A stretch of DNA of 64,000 nucleotides from Pilaira anomala. Its lineage: Eukaryota > Mucoromycota > Mucoromycetes > Mucorales > Mucoraceae. The stretch's first letter is position 1; every line of letters begins with the position of its first letter. The position numbers and the translations under genes were made by a program. The notes under the pieces were generated by a model, which was given only the letters and a program-made list of their open reading frames with translations, had not been told where the DNA came from and searched no databases. The stretch lies in assembly GCA_025716855.1 (NCBI GenBank), contig JAIXMQ010000039.1, forward strand, positions 124,001 through 188,000. The letters are read 5' to 3'. Shown here piece by piece: positions 12,815-25,463 of the stretch.

Positions 12815-13759
12815 TTTATTTTTTATTACAGCCTTCATTCATACGTTGAGGCATAGAATCAATAAGCTTATTAATATAATCAAAGTCTAAGTTCTTCCAC
12901 TCACAGGCTACAATCATTTTCAAAGCTGTTATGCCTGTTACATTATGCAAACGTCGTTTCTCTACTGCTTTCATCTTCATCCAAACATTCTCTCACAATA
13001 AGATCTAAATCAGAAGGAGGCCGATTTAAATAAACCATATCTTCATTTTTCTTCCAATTTCGAGCAAGTTTTGACGTATAAATGGGTGCATTATCTTCTA
13101 TAAGAATCGGTGAGTTGGTGTATAGCTGTTGTAGAAGTCCTTCAAAACAGGTTCATATACTCAATTTATAAATGAAACACTGGTTCTTTCACCTTTCTGA
13201 AAAATCACCAACGGAGAACGTCAGTTGTAAGAAATACCACCCCAAACAGAAAAGGAAGATCGTCCACTCTGAACCGTTGGCGCCAAACATGACAGAAGAA
13301 TGACTTCATTGGGACTACGCCGTACACAAACAATGCTAGAACAACGACTAGTTTGAAAGCTTTTAATTCATCCGTAAATATTACTCGATACCAGTCTTTC
13401 AATGTATATACTTGCATTCATATCGACATTGACCATAATTTTATCAAGAGTATCATGTCTATTATTCAGTGCATGGTGTTTTAAAGCTCTTCACTGTCTT
13501 CATCTGTAAACTTATTTGGTCTTCCAGGAGTTGGTTTTCGTTGAAAAGGCGATGTTTCTTCATAACGTTGAATAGCACATCTGATAATAGCTCTACCGGA
13601 AAAATTAAGTTCACGGGCAATTTCAGAGATTGAAGCGCCTTGGTTTTTTCTAAAAACTACCCAGGCAACGTCATAAATTTTGAAAATGTCGTGCGGATTG
13701 TCCTGCGTCAAGTTTTCCTCCATAAAAATCTTCTTTTCGATTGTACATATTGTACACAC
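12815..13759 (-). pseudogene. Tc1/mariner-like transposase relic
   Basis: The minus strand carries a helix-turn-helix N-terminus (SISEIARELNFSGRAIIRCA, then GRPNKFTDEDSEEL; 13481-13759). After a frame change there is WYRVIFTDE, which holds the first catalytic Asp of the DDE domain (about 13380-13400), then SVWGGISYN, SPLVIFQKGE and DFYNSYT in shifted frames. The C-terminal block KNLDFDYINKLIDSMPQRMN ends near 12830. Order and spacing match a Tc1-family transposase of about 310 residues, but several frameshifts and stops interrupt it. I could not find matching terminal inverted repeats. It is a different lineage from the mariner-like element at 55687-57226. Confidence 0.7.
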
Positions 13760-13769
13760 GCCGTATGAA

Positions 13770-15377
13770 GATTCAACCGCAGTTATCTTCGTTCATAACT
13801 ATGAACGAGAACCTTGTCATAGAAGACATAATAAGAAAAAAAAAACGCGTTTCGGCTATGGAAGTTGAGAGGATTTAGAAAAAAAAAAAAAAACGTTTTG
13901 AAGACAATGTATTATATGAAGGCGACCCACCAGATTCTAAAAAAGTAAACTGGGTCGCTTTAGTAGAAAAAAGGCATGAAGAAGGCTAAAGAATTCACTA
14001 TCCAAGAGTTGAAAATGAAGAGGACCTTTACACTATTAGATGCATATGAGCAGGAGAATAATTCAATTGCAGAGGCTATTGCTAGCGATTGGGCTGAGAG
14101 CAGTCAAAAGAAGGTATACAACTAAAACTAGTCATCCTCCTATAGTAATAGCTAATTAATATCTCAATCTACGTAAAGAGAGGAAGAATAGAAGAAGATG
14201 TCAAGAAAAGGAAAACAGAAAGAAGTAATAGTTGCGCTAGAATCCAGTGAAGAGTCTGAGGACATTGGTGATTCTATAGCTTGTGTACCATTTCTCCAAG
14301 TCAATTATAATGATAATGACTTGGTGATTTCAAGGTTCCCTTTTTTTCTTATTAATTTATAAGATAATATCTCACCATTCAAAGCCTTTGAAAGGGTCAA
14401 TTAAATGAAATGAGCCATATTGTCAGATCAGTCTCAGCAACCTATTCTGCTCATTATGATCACCAAGAGAAGATGTGGTTGTGTTATGGTACGTTGAGTA
14501 CAAATTAATACTGTAAGATTTTAGGACGTGTATTCTAACGCAATCCTTTATTTACTTAGGGACTTTTACCAGTTGGGTAAACAAACAAAAGATGGCAGAT
14601 CCGGTCTCAACCCGGCCAGACCTTGTATTTTTTTCTGACCACGGTGAAATTGGTAATAGGGGAAATAAAGCCGATAGGTATTAATTACTAGTCGTATAGG
14701 AGTCAATGCAAATGTCACTAAAACAGTAATTGCAACAGACGAGTCCACTCTTGTGAACAAAGAGCACCTGTTACCAACTGTATCGTACAGTACAATTGTG
14801 CGATACCACAACTAAAACCTAATAAACTCATCATCAAAACGAAATTTTTTTTTTTATTTGTTATTATAGCTTGATCAGCTTAAGTTAAAGTGTATCTAAA
14901 AAGGACTTAAAATAGAAATGTAGTTGTTTAAGGTGAGCAACAGACTGGAAGTTGTCAAATATTTACATTTAAATGATATTTATCAACGGCCTTTAAATAA
15001 AATAAAAAAATGAGGGATTTAAGCAGTAGCAGGGTTCCAAGAATATTAAGCAGTTTTAAAGAACATCGTAAATAAAGTCTTTGAAGCCTTTAAACTTATA
15101 TTTAATATAAAACAGTAATGAAATAAAACTATTACGCCCAACTTTAACGCCACTGTGATAGGACTGCATATCATCAATTGGATGTTCATATAATCCAGTG
15201 TGAATGTTGTTTAATTAGTAGAATGTTTATTACAAAAGAAGATCTGTATTCATACTCAACTATTTTTACATTTTAAGCAAAAAAGAAAAAGTATATATGT
15301 ATATATGTTATACATTGCCACACAATAATTTATTACCTATCACCGATCATATTATGGCTGATGAGCTGCAGGGTCCT

Positions 15378-15414
<37 letters not shown>

Positions 15415-16207
15415 TTTACAAGTGCCAGAGTAAACCTTTTGGGCTAGAAGATTCTTTTTTATATAATAGGATAAGTTTCAAAAAAATATCACGGGTCGGT
15501 AATCAAATAAAGGTACAATGATTGAAAGTATACTCTTAATTATATTAGACTGGCATGTCTGTTTTTGGGATTTTTATATGTGGCGTGCAAATAAGTAATA
15601 CCTTTACTGTCACTCAAAGAATTAGCCCATTCTGATATCATGTTCCACCGAGTTTTTGTTAAATGATGGAATATTCACGTTTTGTACTAAATACAAACAG
15701 GGCTTTAAATATTATTAAATCACGCTATCTACATAAAATTTTTTTTTTTCTCTTCTTACTGCTGCAGTATGATTACATTAGAGAAAAAAAAAAAAGGCAG
15801 CTGCATAGAAAACTACAATGCGTACAGACGCTATTACACTGATGATGAGTTGTAATTGGGATTTCAGTCGCAGAAGTTTTGCATTGTTTCCAAAATTAAA
15901 TTGACACTATAATAATAAGGACACAGTAATTTGTTAATGAAAATTGAGTTACACTATTTTGATTATTTATAAATGATTTAAACGTGGCACCAAGCCTTCT
16001 CCGCCAAATTTTTATTTTCTCCCCTTCCTCAATTCTTATTATTTACTCTTTTCCCCTTGCCCAGTTTTTTTTTTTTTTTTTTTTTTTTTTATACCCTACA
16101 CTCCTTTTTAACTGTATAGAAAATATTTTGTAAAAAAAAAAAAATTATATATATATATACATATATATATATATTATAGACACGGTTGAAGTTGACGAGA
16201 TAATAAT
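13770..16207. other. Accessory gene-poor region with short coding remnants
   Basis: About 2.4 kb of decayed sequence. Small protein-like pieces appear on the plus strand near 13918-13990 (EGDPPDSKKVNWVALVEK), near 14198-14360 (MSRKGKQKEVIVALESSEES, acidic) and near 14570-14650, none with a family I recognise. A TA microsatellite lies at 15380-15410 and a T run of about 25 at 16066-16090, just before the BOI-like gene. The 3' part should contain the BOI promoter. Confidence 0.4.
15380..15410. repeat. (TA)n microsatellite
   Basis: An uninterrupted alternating T/A run of about 30 bases within non-coding DNA. Confidence 0.9.
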
Positions 16208-16338
16208 ATGAGTACACAAGCTATTGTTTATGCTGTTCACAATTTCGAAGCAGAGAATGAGGATGAGATTAACTTTCTTATTGGAGAACCTATTGTTGTA
16301 TTAGAAAAAGACGAAAAATATCTTGACGGTTGGTGGCA

Positions 16339-16372
<34 letters not shown>

Positions 16373-18876
16373 GGCTTTTTCTAGTTTAGGAGAAAAAAGT
16401 TGATTAAATGCTTTTTTTTTAGGGAAGAAACTTGAGAGGCGAAACAGGTCTTTTTCCAATGAATTATACTTCACCAGAAAAACCAGGAAATCTAGAAGAA
16501 CAATTTATGCCTAGCCCTCACTTATCTTCACGTTCATCTGGATCAACCATTGAAGAAGAAATTGATCATGCTCTATCCCAATTACAAGTAACCAACAAGA
16601 CAGAGAATTGGGATGTACAACAAGTATCAGATTGGTTAAAATCCGTGGGATTAGATTCAGTGTCAGCAAACTTTATTGGTAAAGTAAATTATATACGTAT
16701 AGTTAAAACAATGAATTTACTTACAACTTATTTTAGACCAAGAGATCACAGGTGATATCTTGCTGGATCTCAATATTGAAGCATTAAAAGAATTGGGCAT
16801 AAACACATTTGGTAAAAGATACAAGGTTATGCAGGCCATTACTTTATTAAAACAAGAAGAGACAAAGCCAGTTCCAAACACGTCAGTTTCTACTAGTGCC
16901 ATTTCACGACCTATGAGTAGAAAATCAATTCCAACTAGTTTACGTAGATCGAATTCACAAACCTCACCTTCTACAAGTAAAACTACAAGTATTATCAGTT
17001 CAGAAGATACACAACTCTATCAATTTCCTAGAAAAGCACCTTTACCACCTAATAATAATAATAATAATAATAATAATAGTGAACATTTAACTCCACCTAG
17101 TCGACCTATATCACCCCAAAGTTTAAATTCATCGAATGTTAGTAGATCCAATACATTTAATACAATTTCTTCTGGTGCTAGTAGTACATTTAAAAGTAGA
17201 GATAAAAGTCCAGATCCTATTAAAGAAGCAGTACTAGGTTTTCAAAGCCCTCATAGAGTATTATCTCAAAAGAGTCAACGTACATTTGAAAGTGATCAAT
17301 CTACTTCAACAAAGAATAATGATTGGGTATTACCAACAGTAGATAATACAACTGTTCATCCTACCGCAACTACATCAACTCCAAGACAACCAATGTAAAA
17401 ATAAAATAAGGAGTATATACTGTTATATTACTAACATACATTTAATGATAAATAGGCAAATATCAAATGCTCATAAATTATCAGTTTCTTCATTTGATGA
17501 ACAATCAAATAGAGCCAGTACGAATGAAACATTTCAAGCACCAGAACATGAAGGATGGTTACATAAACAAAGTGATAAATATAAAACATGGAACAAAAGA
17601 TGGTTTGTGTTGAAAGGATCTAACTTGTTTTATTTCAAAAGTCCCAAAGTAAGTATATATAAATAAATAAATAAACATGTGCTCATTATATAAATTTAGG
17701 ATGTACGAATGAAAGGAATTATAAACTTACGTGGTTATAAAATCATTGTAGATGAAACTATTCATACAGGGAAATATTGTTTTAAAGCACAACATGATAG
17801 AGAAAGAACCTTCTTCTTTTATACTGATACTGAAGATTCAATGAGAATTTGGTTAAAGATGTTGATGAAAACGACCATTGCTAGGGATTTCAGAGGTAAA
17901 AATATATATATATATATATATACATACATTTAATTAACCAAGTTGAACTAAAATTTCCTTGTAGCACCTGTTATGTCATCCAATCATATTGCAACTGTAT
18001 CGTTAGATGTTGCTCGTCGTATGCGTCCTAGACCACCTTCAGTCATCATGTATAAAAATCAAAAGCAATTGAAAATGACAAATAATGATCCAAAAATGTC
18101 CATGTTACAAGAAGAAGAAGAAACCAATTTTATTCCTATTCATGAACAACATCATATTCGTACGACACCTATTCCACAATACAGACAAACACGTGAATCT
18201 GGTATCACTGTACACCCAACTGATGCAGAGAATGAAGAAAAATTACCAACAAACAGTAATCGTTATCCTATCTTGAGTGATGAAGAAGAAGACTTGATTG
18301 ATCCTCAACATCGTAGTTTACCTCTTAGTAGCTCACATAGTATCTCTTCTAGTTTATCGAATCATTCAGATGGTGATGAATGGTCGGTTATTCATTATCT
18401 GAATTGGATTAACTCTTATTTACCTCATGGAAAGCAAGTTATTGATCTGACGAGCGCTTTCCGTAATGGAGATACTTTAATTCAATTATTAGAAGCTATT
18501 AGTGGAAAAGAAGTACGTAGACCACCTGTACAAAAGGGTGGATCTATGAGTGTTATGATGCTTGATAACATTGTTGCTGCCTTCAAGTTTATGGGAAGGG
18601 AAGGTGTTGAAGTAGATGGTGGATATACTATCAAAGGTATACCTCTATATAAATATATATATATATATATTACTGTTATACTCACTCAATTGTACATTAG
18701 ATGTATTTGGTGGCAACGAAATTAAAATCATGACCATGTTAGACGCCATCAAGATGTGGGCTGATAACAATTACCCAGAAACTAAACATGACAAACAATC
18801 AGATACTTCTGTCCTTATTGATAAAAATAGTGGATGGAGAGGATCAGCCATGATGGCACATGATGGACACTATTAA
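16208..18876 (+). CDS. BOI1/BOI2-like polarity scaffold: SH3-SAM-PH plus C-terminal CH-like domain
   Basis: Seven exons (16208-16339, 16423-16678, 16737-17394, 17456-17648, 17700-17895, 17965-18636, 18701-18876) join into 760 codons plus stop with every phase matching. Order of domains: SH3 at residues about 4-60 (ALYDF-like IVYAVHNFEAENEDE, DGWWQGRN); SAM at about 115-180 (WDVQQVSDWLKSVGL, GINTFGKRYKVMQAI); a Ser/Pro/Asn-rich linker with a poly-Asn run; PH at about 375-480 (EGWLHKQSDKYKTWNKRWFV); then near the end WSVIHYLNWINSYLPHGKQV and LTSAFRNGDTLIQLLEAISG, which read as a calponin-homology domain. Yeast Boi proteins use the first three domains to link Cdc42, phosphoinositides and the exocyst at growth sites. 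A CH domain would add actin or bundling contact; that role is inference. Intron 1 holds an A run of about 29. Confidence 0.85.
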
Positions 18877-19420
18877 TAATAATATATATATATATAACTC
18901 AAACAACAAAATACTACTCTCATTTTTAATTATTATTATCTTATACAACATATTTACACATATTTCTATCCATAGACGCTTTTTCCTTTTTATTTCTCTC
19001 TCTCTCTCTCTCTCTTTCTCCCTTTACACTCCTTTTTCTTTTTATAAAACACATTCTCTTTTATCATACATTCCCTTTTTTTCTATAACAAAATAAACAA
19101 AAAAATCGTTCTACCACCCATTTTTTGTTGCATTATCTTTGTGTCGCATGTTGATAAACTACTGTTGAAACCTGTCATTTTTCTTCCACCTAGTCACACT
19201 GGATAACAATATTTTTATCTCCTCAAAAAGGGGCGTCTCTAATAATTAACCAGTTTATCCAGAACTTCATGTATTTTAGGCAAGAGCGATGTCATTGACT
19301 AGTCCTTATGACTATGGAAAATCAACCAATAGTGGGGTTTCTTTCTTTTTTTTTTGAAATAAATACGTAATAACAATCAATCTTTTATAAATATATTTAC
19401 AATAAACGATTTTGATATAG
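18877..19420. other. 3' flank of the BOI-like gene
   Basis: Pyrimidine-rich DNA with a TC microsatellite at about 18995-19015. It probably contains the BOI 3' UTR. No gene was seen. Confidence 0.4.
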
Positions 19421-21890
19421 AATTAAAGGCAGAAAGATCAAAGTTACAGGAAACTGTTGCTTATTTGCAATCGATGTCTGGTAAATTGTCTGAATTGCAA
19501 ATTTTCAGATTACTCGTTCCAGTACAAGTATTTGAACCTGAAGTAAAGCCCAGACAGCCAAATACTTTTAACTTCTTCGAAAAAGAACGTGCAATTAAAA
19601 GAAGAAAACAAACTATTAGTAAGTGTATTAGTATATAACAGAAAATAATAATAAAAAAAAATAATTATTAAGGCGAATAGATTTATTATAGGAGAAGTCG
19701 GGGAAAAGAGTAGTAAAATCACGGATGACTTTTATCCGGATTTATAAAAACTATAACCAGGCACATCGTCACGTGAATAAGGTTTTTTATACCTTTTGCA
19801 TGAAATACACCATTACATCAAATTTTTTTTTCACATGGCATACAGGCAGGTTTTTTTTTCTTATACCCCAGACAAACAGGAGTTTTTTTTTTTTCATTAT
19901 AAATCATCCTTTTTTTTTTATTTTGTTCTTTTCTTTCACTTTCTTCTTTTTATATATATTTCAAAATGAACCTTCTTTACCGCTCCATTTTTAATCTCTT
20001 CTTTTGCCACACTCCTTATCTAGAGAAGAGATTGTTCCAAGAAAAAAAAACCTGTGCATAAAACATGTTGTTATCAATGGTAAGTCTAATAATTTTATCA
20101 AAAAATAAATGATTCATTTTGTCTAATAAATCTCAAATAGAAAATGATCCTTTTTTCTTTTTTGTCCAAATTATAAGTAAAAAAAAGAAAAAATTACCTG
20201 TTTTTTTGTGAAAGAAACCAGTATTATACTTAAAAAAAACTGGTAAGTATTTTGGTGGCTTAACGGCTAGTTGGAGAAAAATTCATCCGTGATTTTACTA
20301 CCTCATTTTTTACTATTCTTTTACCCAGCACCATTATAGGACAAGCCAATTCAGAAAATAGTGAGCTAACAAATGAAAATCCTGTTATTGGTGAATCTAT
20401 TAGTAGTGAAATCATTGATGGTGATTCTACCGCCCAAGATATCATTGTTGACATTACTCCTAAGGATTGTTTGAAAGTTAACGAAGAAGACAAAAAATGT
20501 GTACGACTTATTATCTTCTGTTGAAAAAGAAGAACTTAAGGAGCGGGCCATTGCAGATTCGCGCCCTCGGGACTCCACAAAGACTTTCCATGAAAACATC
20601 TATAGACAGACTTACAAATAGTATGGAAATCTTGAGGTACTACTATGGCTGCGAATCATTACTGATTGTTTCTCGTCCTGCTTATGTAAACGCTAAAAGA
20701 GGGCGAGTTTTTAGTCTTATGTGTGGGCAAAATGCAACCATATTTGAAAAAAAAGTTCTTTCCTCGTAAGGCAGAGCAAGAATTTGGTGAAAAGGAATTC
20801 TCTGAATGGAATTGTAACAATTATTATGATTTTATTAGAGGAAGTGATTCCAAGGTAAAATTCCCTACAATCAGGCAAAAAATTTTGAAGCGGCCTGGAT
20901 AAGCTCTGAGGAACAACTTAACGAACCCCGCATTATCAGGGAGCAATTGCTGTTAAATGCGCACACATCTTTGGAGCCTCTTCAGCAGTTAATTAATAGC
21001 AATCAATTGCCTAAAGAAATTAAGTCCTCATTTGGAAACATGGTAAAAAAAAAAAGATATTTTCAATTCTTTTAATCCTATTTTTCTCTAACAATATCCA
21101 TATATTTGACTCTATAGAAAACTATTCCTAGGAAAAAGCCTGAAAAGAGGCAAAAGGCATTAATTATTAAAGGTAATAGCGGAATCGTTATCGCTGGTAA
21201 CAAAAATTGCCATATAACAATCAATGCCCCTCATCTACCACAGCCTGACAAAAAAAAAAGAAAGGTATCAATTGATGAGGATGCCTGCTGGGTCATCGAT
21301 AGCAATGATGATTTTTGGAGTAGCTGGCTGGAGCGCTTCGACAAATGTGAATGCCACAAATATTGTCTTGATAAGTATCATATCATTGAGTGTGGATACA
21401 CTATTCAATGTAGACCGAGCTATGGTGTTGATCTGTATGAGCAGCCAGGAGATAACAAACACCAGGTAGTTAAGTCATCATTTATGAATTTTGGTGCATA
21501 TACTACCAAGTTCTTACAAGAATTAAAGAAGAAAACCGAAAGAAGAATAATGAAGGCTTTATTAGATGATGATCACTGGGAGGAGATCGAAGAGGAAAAC
21601 AATTCGGCCAATGCGAGATATGTTTACGATTTTTTTTTTATTTTAATAAACAAGTACATGTCAGATGCCTCAACCATTGAAAAAAGCGAGTCCATGTTCA
21701 ATCACTACCTTATTTGGCCGCTCTTAAGCTTAGCAGTAAAGACGGCAACTTTACCAACCAGAAACCTTTTTGTTTGAAACGGGAGATGTTAAACTGAACT
21801 CCTCTGATGAGACATTCAAGGCGGACGGCGTGGTTGAATTGGACGGTATCGAGTTTTGTTTACTTGAAACATCTGGTGCATATTGATACA
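19421..21890 (+). pseudogene. Unknown accessory gene, nuclease-like C-terminus, split by an inverted-repeat element
   Basis: Pieces of one probable gene: SKLQETVAYLQSMSGKLSEL and EKERAIKRRKQTIS (19425-19620), then after the repeat element QANSENSELTNENPVIGES and VEKEELKERAIADSRPRDS (20340-20580), SIDRLTNSMEILRYYYGCES (20600-20770), EEQLNEPRIIREQLLLNAHT (20905-21050), RYVYDFFFILINKY (21615-21660) and KADGVVELDGIEFCLLETSG (21820-21880). Frames change several times, some at plausible GT-AG introns and others not. The DGVVELDG...LLETSG ending resembles the core of restriction-endonuclease-fold proteins (acidic residue, then E in a hydrophobic strand), but this is a weak structural guess. I do not recognise the family by name. 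The inverted-repeat element at 19704-20340 appears inserted in it. Confidence 0.4.
19704..20325. repeat. Inverted-repeat (MITE-like) element, copy A
   Basis: The left end reads AGTAGTAAAATCACGGATGA (19709-19728); the complement TCATCCGTGATTTTACTA is at 20283-20300. These arms face each other and enclose about 0.57 kb of T-rich, non-coding DNA. On the right, similarity to copy B continues to a CCCAGCACC motif near 20333, so the true end may lie a little further out. The interior (CACGTGAATAAGGTTTTTTA through TTGTTCCAAGAAAAAA) is strongly similar to 44985-45519 in the same orientation. No transposase is encoded, so it would be non-autonomous. Confidence 0.65.
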
Positions 21891-21899
21891 GCTAGGATA

Positions 21900-24090
21900 A
21901 ACTTAGTGTATGGTCTGGAAAGAAGTTATTAAAAGTAAAATAGAGATTTACAATTAATAAAAAGATTCGAGAAAAAAGTGAGCACCAGACTGTATAGTTG
22001 TCAACTTGTAAAGACTTAGATATGTTTTATTTATGAAACATGATATTTTACGACTAGTCTTCAAGAAAGTAGTATCGTCAGAGTTATTATTAAACAAAGG
22101 GATAGCTATCAATATGAATGAAAAAATAAAAAGCTATGACTTTTGGTAGTAGTATCAATAATGAATAACTTTTAGCGGTGTAATTATATACAAAGGAAAA
22201 TTAAACCACGAAGGTATTTGAATAGGATAACAATAAAACCAAAGAGTAAATACTAATAAACTTATTTTAAGTAAAAACCTGATTAAGGATTATTTATTAC
22301 ATGATTTTGGGGCAGTATTTATAGAAAAGAAAAAAATTGGTGTTGTTACCCATCTTATTTTAAGAGGCATAAATCCCAACTAATGTAAGCCAAGTTGATA
22401 AGATATTAAACCTTAGGAATTTTACTTGGAAGTTGAACGTAAGTTAAAAAATAAACAACTAGCAATACTATATACTATAGGATTGTCTTCAAAAATCAGG
22501 CCAAACTATCAATAGAATGAAGGAGGAGCATATGAATTATCTGGCTATGCGACATTTAAATCCAAACAATCAGTCAAGACTAAATTTGGCAACCTTGGTG
22601 GAAAAGGAAATCTAAACTTTCCTTTTTTTTTTTAACAACCTACCTGAATAAAGGTATGCAATAAAATAAATGGTAATTAGAATCCTTTTCTTATTGGGGG
22701 GGGGGGTTGTACAATCAATAGATGAAAAAATACAGCTTTGGAGATTCAAAACCTATAAAAAACATGTAGCTGGCATCTGCTAAAGAACTGGACTCGATCG
22801 CAAGATGACAAATACATTTCCTAAGTGAGGGACTTGAAAGCTTAGGTTCTGTTAGTCCAGCTCAATTGATTGAGGCTTATCTACTATCCCTGTAGTGATA
22901 AAAGCTCTTGACTTGTGGTGGCATTTTTTATGCTGTTGCTCTTTCATTGACTGTCCTTTCAGTTGATATTGTCACCAATACCAAGCGCTATAATCTTTTT
23001 TTTTTAAGTATATATACTGGTATAATTAAAAAAAAAAAATGTACTGATTTTTTTTTCCTTTATTTAGGTGGATAAGCTCTTGAAAGGTTGAACTTCTCTG
23101 AGTCGTATAAAGGCGATATTATATTCATTGGTAAGCAAATCTTCTCTCCTCTCTAAAGTTAAAGGGTGATACTGTAAAGGGTGATGCTGTTTCATTACGT
23201 TTATTATTTATTTTGTCTTCTTCGTTGTATCTTTATTGTAGTATTCCCTACACTCGTGTTGGTGTTTATTTGTTGGTGTTATCCGGTCAAAAGAATCTAA
23301 TTCACTTAATATGTTTTATGCAACATACCTCATTATATTCGTTTTCCCAGTCATACTATGAAGCTATTGAGTCTTTTGGGTGCTTTTTCTTGGATAGGTG
23401 GTTACCACTCATAGATTGACATCTTTTCTCAAGATAATGTAAATATACCTTGCCGGTAGACTTTCATCATGTCTGATGCTACTTTTTATCTTAAAGTGAT
23501 TCGTAATAGTAATCCCCGTCGAATATAAAGGAGGTCATATTTGTAGCTAAATAAAACTTAACCTATTTTTACTCTTCTGTATTCTAATAGTATTTATTCT
23601 GTGAAATATTTACTGTTAGTCTTAAATAACGTAGATTAATTATTTACATACTGGTCATCTCTCTTAGAATCTTCCAATATCACTAACAAATGGTATGATC
23701 ATCAACCTTCTTCTGCACTAATTTATTTAAGGCATGCTATTTTGCTCCAATACGTCCCAACGTAACCTATATACTTCGATCATTTATGTCATACCATTCG
23801 CCAGAGTTGCTTCTTACACCAATAACGACAGCTATCTATTCGAAGACGAGCCACAGTTTTGAATACTTTTTTTTTTTTTTCGCCTAAGACAACATGTTAT
23901 ACGTTTACTGGTTTTTATCAAAACCCAATTACTCACTTTAGGCGGGTACTGGCTCTAAATTTATTAGCTTTCATAGATACCATCCACCTAAAATGTTGAT
24001 GTTTGAGATAAAGAGAGAGAGAGAGGGCAGGAATAACAAAAAAAAAAAAAAAAAAAAAATAGAAAGACCCAAATGGCCATAAACACAAAC
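21900..24090. other. Gene-poor AT-rich region
   Basis: No credible gene in about 2.2 kb. There is a G run of about 11 at 22697-22707, T/A runs near 22620 and 23000-23040, a GA microsatellite at 24011-24026 and an A run of about 22 at 24038-24059. Short open frames lack codon-like structure and domains. Confidence 0.4.
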
Positions 24091-24115
24091 TTTTGTAGAT
24101 GTTATATATATGCTT

Positions 24116-24345
24116 TAAAATGCTCCAAAAGTGAGACCTAATTCTACATATAAAGAAGAAGCTTCTCAACTAATAAACCAGTTGCATATCATCAGGAATC
24201 TAGACTCTCCTTCAACTTTAAAACAACTATACTTGAAATTGCAGATTGTCATATACAAGGATATTCGTGAACTTGAAGACGGTACCGATTTTTTGTTTTG
24301 GGATCTACCTTCTCGTGGTCTTTGTTTTGTAGGTAATAATTTATT
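24116..24345 (+). pseudogene. Short unrecognised coding fragment
   Basis: The plus strand reads RPNSTYKEEASQLINQLHII, then LKQLYLKLQIVIYKDIRELE and FLFWDLPSRGLCFVG, followed by a GTAATAA donor-like site. It has ordinary amino-acid composition unlike the low-complexity surroundings, so it may be one exon or a gene fragment. There is no ATG in frame at the left and no clear continuation. Function unknown. Confidence 0.3.
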
Positions 24346-24486
24346 TTATTATTTTGTAATTTGAAAGGACAAACATTCATACGCTTGTATTACCATGAAG
24401 AGAAGTTAATTCACCTCTCTCCCGGGTTTTAAATAAAGGCAAATTTTTTCCATTTTTTTTTTTCCTTTCCTTTCCTTACAGTAGAT

Positions 24487-24984
24487 ATGTCACAACAACA
24501 ACAACAACAACAAAATGGCTTTTATAGCCGTAAAGAACAAATTGTTTCTTCACTTGTAGAATATTTAGATCCGGAAAGAAGAGATAAATCACCAAAAGGT
24601 TTTATCGATGCACCCATTCTTGATCTCATGCATGTCATCAATAGTCACCCCGACTATTATACAACCAGTAGTTGTTCTGGTAGAGTGGCCGTTTACTGTG
24701 AGGGTTTAGAAAAAGATATAGAAAATCCTGAAAGTGACCCTAACGCTATCGAAAAAACAAGTAAAGGAGGAAAATGGTTATATGTCAGCCATGACCCTAT
24801 CGTTATTCCTGAATTGGAAAATCACGACCAATGGATTGTGGATTTATTATTTGGACAAGAAAGTACTAAAGTCGTCTTTGACACTCAAAGACCCTCTAAT
24901 ATCTTACAACGTCAATTAATTTATTTTAAATTTGAACCTTTGGTAAAGTGCTACTAAAAAAAAAGAGAGAAATCATATCTAACT

Positions 24985-25015
<31 letters not shown>

Positions 25016-25463
25016 GATTCTTCATATTGAAGCTTCTAGTCAAGAAACAGCAATGCATTTATTAGGTGCTGCATATCAAGTAGGATATCAAAATTCGGGT
25101 ATCACACCTTCTCGTCGTCACATGTTGGCAATTCGTAGCACACATAAGATTGATACACCTATTGCTTATGTCGAAAACGATAAAATTCATTGTCTTGTTG
25201 ATCCAGCTTACTTATTTTTATTATTAACCATGTCAAACCAAAAATTTGAACAAAATATGGACCGTATGAAGGTATTTGAAGACGCAATGAGATTAGAATT
25301 AACAAAAGCAAAAACAAAGGAAAATTGGGAGTCAAAAGAGGATCGTAGAGAAAGAAAGAGATTAGAAGGTATCGCTATCAAACAATCTATGGCCAATAAA
25401 AAGAAGGATCAAGACTCCTCGACCGCAGTTGTTGAAGATTTACTTGAAGATATCACATTATAA
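24487..25463 (+). CDS. TYW3: tRNA wybutosine-synthesizing protein 3 (TYW3-like)
   Basis: Two exons, 24487-24942 and 25017-25463, join in phase 0 into 300 residues; the intron is mostly a T run followed by an A run. After a short poly-Gln N-terminus come FYSRKEQIVSSLVEYLDPER, SPKGFIDAPILDLM, then DYYTTSSCSGRVAVYCEG, the conserved S-S-C-S-G-R centre of TYW3, and GGKWLYVSHDP. Exon 2 has LHIEASSQETAMHLLGAAYQ, GYQNSGITPSRRHMLAIRST and a charged, partly coiled C-terminus. TYW3 is the SAM-dependent N4-methylase step of wybutosine formation at position 37 of phenylalanine tRNA. Length is close to the fungal family. The start is the first ATG after the T-rich leader. Confidence 0.9.

Noticed and set aside
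18085..18276. Plus-strand frame inside the BOI-like gene
   Set aside because: It overlaps exon 6 in another frame; the exon frame carries the conserved protein.
20257..20290. GGTGGCTTAACGGCTAGTTGG resembling a tRNA or SINE A box, in both repeat copies
   Set aside because: A B-box-like word follows only about 17 bases later, too close for a pol III promoter, and no tRNA fold can be drawn.
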